This document shows, piece by piece, positions 18,814 to 27,001 of a stretch of DNA of 64,000 bases. Within the stretch, counting starts at the first letter, position 1; each line of letters opens with the position of its first letter. A model generated the notes under the pieces. The model worked only from the letters and a program-made list of their open reading frames with translations, did no database searches and was not told the origin of the DNA. The position numbers were made by a program, and so were the translations under genes. The stretch is from Cytophagaceae bacterium ABcell3 (lineage in GTDB: Bacteria > Bacteroidota > Bacteroidia > Cytophagales > Cytophagaceae): positions 3,370,584-3,434,583 of the forward strand of contig CP133159.1 in assembly GCA_030913385.1 (NCBI GenBank), given 5' to 3'.

Positions 18814-20388
18814 ATGGAATTTAGCCTAAGCCAATATAATATACATGTTAAAAAGCTATTAAGAAACATAAGTGCGCCTGACTTATACGAACACGCTATT
18901 TGTAAAGAAGAAGGAACAGCCCTGGCAGATAATGGTGCGCTGATGGTATATTCTGGAGAAAAAACTGGCAGGAGCCCTAAACAAAGGAAAATTTTAAAAA
19001 ACAGTCCGTCTGAAAAAAATATTGACTGGGGAAAAATTAACATACCGACAGATCAGGAAAGTTACCATGCAAACAAAGCACAAGCTATAGGTTATATAAA
19101 CCAACAAGACCAACTGTATATAGTAGACGCCTATGCAGGTTGGGAACCCAAGTACCAACTTAAAGTACGGATCATATGCACACGTCCATACCATGCTTTA
19201 TTCATGGAAAACATGCTTGTTATGCCAGAAAAGATAGAGGACTTTGGGGAACCTGATTACGTCATTTTCAACGCTGGCCAATGCAAAGCAACAACAAGCA
19301 TAGACATTAACCTAGAACAGAAAGAGGTGGTAATACTCGGCACAGAATACGCAGGGGAAATGAAAAAAGGTATTTTTTCTATCATGAATTATCTAATGCC
19401 TCTGAAAGACGTTTTTCCTATGCATTGCTCTGCCACTACAGGAAAAGACAATAATGTGTCAGTGCTGTTTGGACTGTCAGGAACTGGAAAAACAACATTA
19501 AGTGCAGATCCCAACAGAAAACTTATTGGAGATGACGAACACTGCTGGCATGACCAAGGGATATTTAATATAGAAGGTGGATGTTATGCAAAAGTTATAG
19601 GTTTATCTGCCGAGCGTGAACCTGATATTTATAAAGCTATACGCTACGGCACAGTACTGGAAAATGTTGTTTACGATAATAAAAGTAGGTCTGTAGATTA
19701 CAGCGATAGCACCATAACAGAAAACACCCGGGCCTCCTACCCGATCCAATTTATCCAAAACGCACAAATACCATGTGTTTCCGGTCACCCTAACAACATA
19801 ATATTCCTTACCTGCGATGCTTTTGGCGTCCTTCCGCCAGTAAGTTCACTTTCGCCAGAGCAAGCAGCTTACCATTTCATTTCTGGCTATTCTGCAAAAA
19901 TTGCTGGTACAGAAGTTGGCATAAGTGAACCAAAGGCTACTTTTAGTGCCTGTTTTGGTGCGCCTTTTATGTTATGGCACCCCAACAAATATGCAGAACT
20001 GCTGTCAAGTAAAATAAAAAAGCATAATGCCAAGGTATGGCTGGTAAACACCGGATGGACAGGGGGGGATTATGGAACAGGTTCCAGGATCAAACTTAAG
20101 TATACCCGTGCCATTATAGATGGCATTCATAACAATTGCTTTGCAGGTTCAGATTCTGTTACCGATCCGGACTTTGGTTTGCAAATACCGTTGTCCTGCC
20201 CGAATATTCCTGCTGATATACTTATTCCAGAAAATACATGGAAGGACAAAAGCAGGTACTTTAAAACCAAAAAGAAATTGATAAACCTGTTCATTGAAAA
20301 CTTCAAACAATATGAAGCGGGCGTGAGTAAAGAAATTGCCAACTCAGGGCCTAAACTTGCCGAACAGGGCATATTTCAAAAAGCTTAA
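18814..20388 (+). CDS. pckA: ATP-dependent phosphoenolpyruvate carboxykinase
   Basis: A 524-residue enzyme that converts oxaloacetate and ATP to phosphoenolpyruvate and CO2 in gluconeogenesis. Key segments are 'YSGEKTGRSPKQRK', 'MHCSATTGKDNNVSVLFGLSGTGKTTLS' with the kinase-1a P-loop near residues 220-228, 'DDEHCWHD' (metal site), 'ENTRASYPIQFI' and 'NTGWTGGDYGTGSRIKLKYTRA'. Length and motifs fit the ATP-using class. The stop codon overlaps the border of repeat element A2, and the gene's own terminator lies beyond that element. Confidence 0.96.
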   Translation: MEFSLSQYNIHVKKLLRNISAPDLYEHAICKEEGTALADNGALMVYSGEKTGRSPKQRKILKNSPSEKNIDWGKINIPTDQESYHANKAQAIGYINQQDQLYIVDAYAGWEPKYQLKVRIICTRPYHALFMENMLVMPEKIEDFGEPDYVIFNAGQCKATTSIDINLEQKEVVILGTEYAGEMKKGIFSIMNYLMPLKDVFPMHCSATTGKDNNVSVLFGLSGTGKTTLSADPNRKLIGDDEHCWHDQGIFNIEGGCYAKVIGLSAEREPDIYKAIRYGTVLENVVYDNKSRSVDYSDSTITENTRASYPIQFIQNAQIPCVSGHPNNIIFLTCDAFGVLPPVSSLSPEQAAYHFISGYSAKIAGTEVGISEPKATFSACFGAPFMLWHPNKYAELLSSKIKKHNAKVWLVNTGWTGGDYGTGSRIKLKYTRAIIDGIHNNCFAGSDSVTDPDFGLQIPLSCPNIPADILIPENTWKDKSRYFKTKKKLINLFIENFKQYEAGVSKEIANSGPKLAEQGIFQKA

Positions 20389-20552
20389 GTCTGAATTATA
20401 TGATAGATTTAGTCATGAAGAGCAAAAATAACAATAAGTAAGCACTTAAGGCCGCAAAAGCATAGCTACGGTTAAAGGATAAAAGTGAAAGAAACAACTG
20501 ATCTGATTTATTTTGCTAATTAATAGAAAGTTCTATAGCATTATTCAGGTAA
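20385..20552. repeat. Family A palindromic element, copy A2
   Basis: A roughly full-length copy. The left border CTTAA (contains the pckA stop) is followed by GTCTGAATTATATGATAGA, and the right end is TCTATAGCATTATTCAGG. The arms AGCAAAAATAA … TTATTTTGCT pair. The apical stem is less regular than in A1, A5 and A9. It lies between the pckA stop and terminator, so it should be transcribed in the pckA 3' UTR. Confidence 0.75.
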
Positions 20553-20565
20553 AAAGCACCAATAT

Positions 20566-20606
20566 AACCGGAAAGTATAGCCAAAAAGTATTTTCCGGTT
20601 TTTTTC
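20566..20606 (+). terminator. pckA terminator, displaced by element A2
   Basis: Inverted repeat AACCGGAAA / TTTCCGGTT followed by a T run, 178 bp after the pckA stop and just past element A2. The rest of the gap to 20874 is AT-rich with no gene. Confidence 0.75.
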
Positions 20607-20874
20607 TTAACCTCATTTTTTTACCTTCATAAAATGAAGAACATCACTACAAAAGTGTAACATATCATTTTCTACTAAAGTGAATACTGTGTTATTAGCT
20701 AACACAAAGCATTCTTTAAAGATTAGAAAATAACATAGTTAGCAATAAATGATTTATTGGTAGAAAACAAATACGGCAATTAAGCTATTATAAATTAATG
20801 GCATTGTGTTTGTATTATATTTATAAGCATTTTAAGAACCATCTTTTTAATTATTATTTGAATTTTTAGACACC

Positions 20875-23574
20875 ATGAAGGAAGTTCCAGATAAAGATTG
20901 GCACAATCTTAAAGTTGAGGATATCGAACAAAGCCTGGAGACCAGTTCGGGGAAAGGCATCAGTAACAGTAAAGCTGAAGAAAGGCTACAGCAGTACGGA
21001 AGAAACGAAATTAGCAAAAAGAAACAGGACAGTGCTTTAAAACGCTTCCTGATGCAGTTTCACCAGCCGCTCATTTATATTCTCTTAGGTGCTACCGCCG
21101 TCACAATTTTTCTAGGAGAATATTTAGACGCAGTTGTAATTTTTGCTGTTGTACTGCTCAATGCCATTATAGGTTTTGTACAAGAGTCGAAAGCCTTAAG
21201 TGCCATTGAATCATTGTCCAAGAGCATGACAACAAAAGCAGTTGTGCTTAGAAGTGGCAAAAAAACACATATTGATGCCTCTGAATTGGTGCCTGGAGAC
21301 CTAGTATTTTTAGAGTCGGGCGACAGAGTTCCTGCTGACTTGAGGCTGACGAGAGTGAAAGACCTGAGATTGGATGAATCAGCGCTTACAGGAGAATCAG
21401 TTGCTGTAGATAAAAAAGAAGAAGTACTTGAAAAAGATACTGTACTGGGAGACCGCTTCAATATGGCCTATGCCTCTACTGTAGTTACATATGGCAGAGG
21501 TTCGGGTATTGTTATTGCCACGGGCGACAAAACAGAGATGGGTAAGATTTCCGGTCACATTATGTCTGCTCAGGACATTAAAACCCCACTTACTGTTAAG
21601 ATTGAAAAGTTCAGCCATCAATTACTTCTGGTTATTATTGTTTTGACCCTTGCCACATTTGGCATAGGCCTTTTGAGAGGGCAGGAATTTACAGAAATAT
21701 TTATGGCGTCTGTGGCTTTTGCGGTTTCTGTTATTCCTGAAGGACTTCCGGCAGCAGTTACCATCATGCTTGCCTTAGGTGTTTCGAAAATGGCCAAAAG
21801 AAGGGCGATAATAAGAAAATTGGTAGCCGTAGAGACACTTGGTAGCACAACAGTCATCTGTTCTGACAAAACAGGTACCCTTACCGAAAACCAGATGACG
21901 GTCAAGGAAATTTTCTCTGGTGGTGAATTTTTTACTGTATCAGGAACAGGTTACGCCCCTGAAGGAAAAATAACAAAAGAAGAAAAAGAAATCACCTTAA
22001 AAGAGCATCATGTATTGAGTGAATGCCTTAGGTGTGGCATACTTTGCAATGACAGTAAAATAACGAAAAAAAATAACAAGTGGGACATACAAGGCGACCC
22101 TACAGAAGGTGCCATTTATGTGGCTGCTATAAAGGGAGGCTTTGACGCTGACAAAGAAAACGAAAAGCACCCTCGAATTGATGAAATCCCGTTTGAGTCA
22201 GAACATCAATACATGGCCACGCTCCATGAAAAAGATGAACATGCCACCGCTTATATCAAAGGATCCCTTGAGGCCCTGCTGGAACGCTGTGACAAAATGT
22301 TACTGGCAAATGGCACCGAGGCTGAACTCGATAAAGATACCATAGAAGAGCAAGCTAAAAAAATGGCTTCGGATGGACTGCGTGTCTTGGCATTTGCCTT
22401 TCACAGGTTCAACAAAAACAAAAAACACCTTTCGCACAAAGACTTGGAAAAAGATATTGTCTTTTTAGGAATCCAAGGCATGATAGACCCTCCTAGAGAA
22501 GAGGCGAAACAGTCTGTTGATTTGTGTCAGCAGGCAGGTATCCAGGTAAAGATGATTACCGGTGACCATGCACTCACAGCATCAGCCATTGCTGGGATGA
22601 TAGGCCTGAAAGGTGAAAAAGAAGGAGATAAACTTAAAGCCTACACAGGGAGAGAGCTCTCACAACTATCTGAATATGATTTTCCAGCCATTGCAGAAAA
22701 AACAGCTGTTTTTGCACGGGTAGCCCCAGAGCAAAAACTTTATCTGGTAAAAGCATTACAGTCCAAAGGACATGTGGTAGCAATGACCGGTGATGGGGTA
22801 AATGATGGCCCAGCGTTAAAACAGGCCAATATTGGGGTGGCTATGGGAATAACTGGTACCGAAGTGGCCAAAGATGCCTCTGATATGGTGCTAACAGATG
22901 ATAATTTTGCATCTATAGAAAGTGCTGTTGAAGAAGGACGTGGAGTTTTTGACAACCTTACCAAGTTTATTGTTTGGATTTTACCTACCAACCTAGGACA
23001 AGGACTTGCCATTATGGCCTCTATTCTTCTTGGAGTATTATTGCCCATTTTACCAGTTCAAGCCTTGTGGGTAAATATGACTACGGCGGTTTTATTGGGC
23101 CTTCCTTTAGCTTTTGAACCGAACGAACCAGGCATTATGGAGCGCCCTCCGCGAAGCCCAGACCAACCCCTGATTACAAAACAATTGATCATGAGGACGC
23201 TTTTGGTAGGCTTCCTGATACTTTTATTCGCCTCAGGACTTTTCCATTACGAACTTGGACTTGGTGTATCACTTGATTACGCACGTACAACCACAACTAC
23301 CACCATCATTGTGATTCAGGCCTTTTACCTGTTAAATTGCCGCTCTCTTATAAAGCCACTAAACCAAATAGGGATATTTTCAAACCCTTGGATATTTGGA
23401 GGTATAGGCGCTATGATGGTTTCCCAGTTGCTGTTCATATACGTACCAGTCATGAACACTTTCTTCCATACAATGCCTATTACTTTGGAGTCTTGGGCTA
23501 GAATTATTGGAGCAGGTTTGATTGTTTACCTAATAATATCAGCCGAAAAGTGGATAAGAAGAAAATATGAATAG
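20875..23574 (+). CDS. Cation-translocating P-type ATPase (PacL/SERCA-like, P2 type)
   Basis: An 899-residue inner-membrane pump with the P2 layout: N-terminal cation ATPase domain ('WHNLKVEDIEQSLE'), actuator TGES near 172, M4 'PEGLP', phosphorylation site DKTGT (Asp331), ATP-binding 'KGSLEALLERC', 'MITGDHALTASAIA', hinge 'GDGVNDGPAL' and six C-terminal helices. The M6 segment reads 'NMTTAVLLGLPLAFEP', so the Asp of the Ca2+-ATPase motif (NxxTD) is absent and Ca2+ specificity is uncertain. It stands alone with its own strong terminator. Confidence 0.92.
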   Translation: MKEVPDKDWHNLKVEDIEQSLETSSGKGISNSKAEERLQQYGRNEISKKKQDSALKRFLMQFHQPLIYILLGATAVTIFLGEYLDAVVIFAVVLLNAIIGFVQESKALSAIESLSKSMTTKAVVLRSGKKTHIDASELVPGDLVFLESGDRVPADLRLTRVKDLRLDESALTGESVAVDKKEEVLEKDTVLGDRFNMAYASTVVTYGRGSGIVIATGDKTEMGKISGHIMSAQDIKTPLTVKIEKFSHQLLLVIIVLTLATFGIGLLRGQEFTEIFMASVAFAVSVIPEGLPAAVTIMLALGVSKMAKRRAIIRKLVAVETLGSTTVICSDKTGTLTENQMTVKEIFSGGEFFTVSGTGYAPEGKITKEEKEITLKEHHVLSECLRCGILCNDSKITKKNNKWDIQGDPTEGAIYVAAIKGGFDADKENEKHPRIDEIPFESEHQYMATLHEKDEHATAYIKGSLEALLERCDKMLLANGTEAELDKDTIEEQAKKMASDGLRVLAFAFHRFNKNKKHLSHKDLEKDIVFLGIQGMIDPPREEAKQSVDLCQQAGIQVKMITGDHALTASAIAGMIGLKGEKEGDKLKAYTGRELSQLSEYDFPAIAEKTAVFARVAPEQKLYLVKALQSKGHVVAMTGDGVNDGPALKQANIGVAMGITGTEVAKDASDMVLTDDNFASIESAVEEGRGVFDNLTKFIVWILPTNLGQGLAIMASILLGVLLPILPVQALWVNMTTAVLLGLPLAFEPNEPGIMERPPRSPDQPLITKQLIMRTLLVGFLILLFASGLFHYELGLGVSLDYARTTTTTTIIVIQAFYLLNCRSLIKPLNQIGIFSNPWIFGGIGAMMVSQLLFIYVPVMNTFFHTMPITLESWARIIGAGLIVYLIISAEKWIRRKYE

Positions 23575-23588
23575 AATGACCATAATAA

Positions 23589-23639
23589 GCATATAACTTA
23601 AAAAGGCTGTCTGTAAGGCAGCCTTTTTAAGTTATATGC
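23589..23639 (+). terminator. Strong terminator after the P-type ATPase
   Basis: Perfect 21-bp inverted repeat with a 9-nt loop; the arms begin GCATATAACTTAAAAAGG and end CCTTTTTAAGTTATATGC. The A and T tracts make it usable from both strands. Confidence 0.85.
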
Positions 23640-23760
23640 GCAAGATCCTCAAACCGATATAACAGTTAACTTTTCACCCATTAGTTATTTGACACCAAAA
23701 TCCAATAAACATAGGCTCAATTAATCAATAGTTTGAGCAAAGCTTAAAAAGTAGACTGGC

Positions 23761-24288
23761 TTATTTTCCTTGATAAATAATAAAACTTTCTTCATGGCCA
23801 ATAAACCTAATACTAACATCATTGCTTCCAAAACATCCTGAATATAACCGATGTTGTAATGCTGTTCTAAAACCTATACCATTTTCTTGACGACTATAGA
23901 AAGTTTTGTCTTTATGTCTTTGCCTTTTACTAAACACTGGAATTAATTCTATTTCTACTTTGCATCCAGGTAGCGTATGGTTCGAAATAACTTTTTCTAT
24001 GGCCTTAAACTTTTTGAAATAAATATTATCATCCTCATTGTTTAATAAAAGTGTACCTTCAATCTCAATCTGAATAAGCCCATTGTTTTTAAACAGATTT
24101 AACTGACCATCAACAATACTTACCTTAAATCTAGAAACATCAATATTACGACAAATATATCTTTCCTTAACTACGCTAACATTAGAAACTGGCCGCTCTG
24201 ATTTTGTTTTAATTCCCAACAAAGAGGTACAGGAAGCATTAAGGAAAACCAAGAAAGCAAATACAATAATTACACTGATCTTTTTCAT
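23761..24288 (-). CDS. Lipoprotein of unknown function
   Basis: A 175-residue protein. The signal sequence ends in a lipobox (VFLNASC), so it should be lipid-anchored in the envelope. The mature part has further cysteines ('YICRNIDV', 'LPGCKVEIE', 'SGCFGSNDV') and no recognised domain. The ATG at 24288 (MKKISVI) is preferred over the one at 24297 because it gives a standard charged n-region. Confidence 0.65.
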   Translation of the reverse strand: MKKISVIIVFAFLVFLNASCTSLLGIKTKSERPVSNVSVVKERYICRNIDVSRFKVSIVDGQLNLFKNNGLIQIEIEGTLLLNNEDDNIYFKKFKAIEKVISNHTLPGCKVEIELIPVFSKRQRHKDKTFYSRQENGIGFRTALQHRLYSGCFGSNDVSIRFIGHEESFIIYQGK

Positions 24289-24655
24289 GGGAGGCATTAC
24301 GACGACACCTAAACTAAAAATATAGAAGGAAAAAAAGGGCTGGGAGCGAAAAATCCGCTTTTTACAGGAATCAGCCGCTCCATATATGTCGACCTTCCGC
24401 TGTTAACCTGCTTTTTGGGCGAGGTCCGTTCGAAAACGGATGCGGCCTGCTCTTCATTATGGGTTAAGCCAGTTTTTGTTTATCTATTGATTTTTCGTTT
24501 GTAAACCCAACCCTTATCATAAAGTTAAGATTTTGACCAGACAACATCAAAATATTTCCCCTATTAAATTTTATGTACTTCAGAACATACTGAAAAGCAA
24601 TAGCGTAATCAATTGATTTTGCTAAGGTAAATTAAAGGCAGAAATAAAACCTTAT

Positions 24656-25953
24656 ACTCTCTCTCCCCGCACCCGTTGCGGGGTCGGTTGGTAAGTAGCA
24701 GTACCCGTAAAATACGTTTATTAAAAAATCACTTTTCTGCTAACTCTCAACAGATGCCGGAACAGGTCCGGCAAGGGCTGTTATTTTATTTTTCAGGTAT
24801 AGTCACCAAGATATTTTGCAATTTACGGTACGCTGTGAATACTGGTATTATCAAAATGTTATCTAGTGCCAGTGTCCTTTTTGTCAGAATCGGGATTCGC
24901 CCGATTAAAGGATTTAAGGATTACCTTTTAGTGTCGCAAAAGAGGCAATGTCTAACAGACCCTTCGTTCCTCAGGGTGACAGGTAATTTATAGGGGTAAT
25001 TTTAATGATATCCAGAGCCCAAAAGGGGCGATATGATTATAGAATCAAAATTACATTATTATTTAAGCCCCGAAGGTGGCGACATAATTTAAAAACTAAG
25101 CATCTGCGAACCCTCAACAGATGCCGGAACGGGGCTGGCAAGGGCTGTTATTTTTTGTTTTTCAGGGGAAGTCACCCGGAATCTGTCAGAATCAGGATTC
25201 ACAAGATTAATGGATTCAAGGATTGCTCTTCAGCTCGAAAAAATAACAGCACATACAAGTTCAGACCAATCCCGTTAATCCAAAATCACACCCTGTTGTT
25301 GGTGTTTTCACCAACAATCATGCGGAAAATAGATAAATTAATTTTGCACAAGGTAAAATAAAGCAGAAATAAACTTTGTTGTTCTCTCCCCGCACCTGTT
25401 GCGGGGTCTGTTAATAAGTAGCAGTGTCCGTAAAAACACGTCTTTTTGAAAACTACTTTTCGGAATATGGTTCGCTCCTTTATATGTTTCGCCCCGATTA
25501 GGGCTAACTGGGGCAAGGTCAAGGTTTCTACCGATATTTCGCCCTTAACAGGGCTTATTCCCAGTCAAGTCCCATTTGGGACGAGATATTGGTAGACTGA
25601 GGTTAACATATTAGTTATAGCCCCGTTAGGGGCGGAACATTTTTTTTCAGAATCTGGATTCACTGATTGTAAGTAAATACGTCTATTAAAAATCTGCTAG
25701 CTCTTAACAGACGCCGGAACGGGGCCGGCAAGGGCGGTTAATTTTATTTTCAGGGGAAGTCTCCCCAAATAGTTATGCATAAGGTGAAATTAAGCAGAAA
25801 AAATAAACCTTTTGCTCTCTCCCCGCACCTGTTGCGGGGTCTGTTGGCAAGTAGCATTATCCATAAATACATCTATTAAAAAACCACTTTTCTGCGAACT
25901 CCCAACAGATGCCGGAACGGGCCCGGCAAGGGCTGTTAATTTTGTTTTTCAGA
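24656..25953. repeat. Cluster of hairpin-rich repeat units in a gene-free region
   Basis: The stretch 24298-25961 (about 1.66 kb) holds no supportable gene. It contains full units at 24656-24807 and 25781-25953, left halves at about 25340-25462, and right halves at about 25104-25176 and 25674-25765. The left half has the stem CCCCGCA-cctgt-TGCGGGG followed by TCTGTTGG; the right half has CCAACAGATGCCGG followed by a GCCGG … CCGGC stem and ends near TTTTTCAGGGGAAGTC. TCTGTTGG pairs with CCAACAGA, so a full unit can fold as one structure. A second motif, 'CAGAATCNGGATTC', recurs between units. Confidence 0.75.
25527..25596. repeat. Nested REP-like palindromes
   Basis: TCTACCGATATTTCG (25527-25541) pairs with CGAGATATTGGTAGA (25582-25596). 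Inside are two tight palindromes, GCCCTTAACAGGGC and GTCCCATTTGGGAC, with a third, GCCCCGTTAGGGGC, at 25620-25633. The layout resembles REP-type extragenic palindromes seen in Bacteroidota, but no associated RayT transposase is in the window. Confidence 0.65.
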
Positions 25954-25961
25954 AAAGGTCA

Positions 25962-26954
25962 TTAATTCCATTCTAGCGAGGCTCTTTTATTCCAATAAAC
26001 CTCAGGCGTTTCTTTCAAAGCTGCTAAGCTTTTTATATCCTCCTCACTAATATTTATTTCATTGGCTTGTAAATTCGAAAGCAGGTGTTGTTTTGTTGCA
26101 GCACCACTCAGCACGACAGAAACCCATGGCTGCTTTAGAACAAATGCCATACTCAATGCATCTATTCCTACTTGATATTTAGCGGACAGTTTATCTAAAA
26201 CAGCTTTTTTATCAGCAAAAGAAGCCTCACTGTTACGTGCTGTAAGGCGACCATTTGCCAATGATTCTTTTACAATAATCCCAAAGCCTGCTGCCTGTGC
26301 TTTTTTGAGTATTTCAGTGGTTGACTGTTCTAAGATATTCCATGTTACCTGAACAGATTGAAACAGATATACTCCATCTCGCTGTATAGTCATGGCTTTT
26401 TCCAATGTTTCACCCTGGCTTGTCCCACTCAACGAAAGCCCTGGTATAATTCCCGACCTTTTTAGCTCCCACAGCCGTTCAATGACGGCCGGGTTCTCCA
26501 AAACTTTACTGTCCGGTGTGGCTGAGTGTATATGATAAATTTTAAGGTTTTCTCCTAAGTTCTTCTGAGATTGAGGATATTGTTTTTGTAAAACTTCAAG
26601 AGAATGCTCCTTCACCTCATGTTTGCTGGCCTGTACTTTCCAACCGGCAGTATAAGTGTAGCCCCATTTGGACCCTACTATAAGACTTCGCTTGTCAGGA
26701 AGGTTATTTATCCAATTAGCTAGAAACTCCTCTCCTTTTCCATAACTGCGGGCAACATCAAAATATCTTATCCCATGCTTATAAGCTAAATCCAATACTT
26801 CTGAAGCATGTTTTTCCATAACTAAAGGGTCATACACGCGCTTTAGGTCTTCGTTATGTCCAAGATTGATATACCCAGGACGGCCTAATGCTGCCATTCC
26901 TAGTCCGATTTTCGAAACTCGCAGGCCTGTATTGCCAAAATCAACTATATCCAT
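25962..26954 (-). CDS. Aldo/keto reductase
   Basis: A 330-residue NADP(H)-type TIM-barrel oxidoreductase. The catalytic tetrad is visible: Asp and Tyr in 'RYFDVARSYGKGEEFLANW', Lys in 'IVGSKWGYTY' and His in 'KIYHIHSATPDS'. The cofactor end 'PWVSVVLSGAATKQHLLSNLQA' is typical. The N-terminus 'MDIVDFGNTGLRVSKIGLGMAALG' fixes the start. The substrate is unknown. It ends next to the repeat cluster. Confidence 0.88.
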   Translation of the reverse strand: MDIVDFGNTGLRVSKIGLGMAALGRPGYINLGHNEDLKRVYDPLVMEKHASEVLDLAYKHGIRYFDVARSYGKGEEFLANWINNLPDKRSLIVGSKWGYTYTAGWKVQASKHEVKEHSLEVLQKQYPQSQKNLGENLKIYHIHSATPDSKVLENPAVIERLWELKRSGIIPGLSLSGTSQGETLEKAMTIQRDGVYLFQSVQVTWNILEQSTTEILKKAQAAGFGIIVKESLANGRLTARNSEASFADKKAVLDKLSAKYQVGIDALSMAFVLKQPWVSVVLSGAATKQHLLSNLQANEINISEEDIKSLAALKETPEVYWNKRASLEWN

Positions 26955-27001
26955 ACATGCAAATAAAAAAAAATTTCCAGTTTTAAGAGTAAAAACCGCA
27001 C

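Noticed and set aside
24676-25361. Open frames of 105 and 118 codons in the 24.3-26 kb repeat cluster
   Set aside because: They cross the hairpin repeats and are rich in residues encoded by repeat sequence; no conserved domain is seen.
24656-25953. Repeat cluster considered as a CRISPR array
   Set aside because: Units are ~150-180 bp with internal hairpins, unequal spacing and half units, without short identical repeats and unique spacers, and no cas genes are present.
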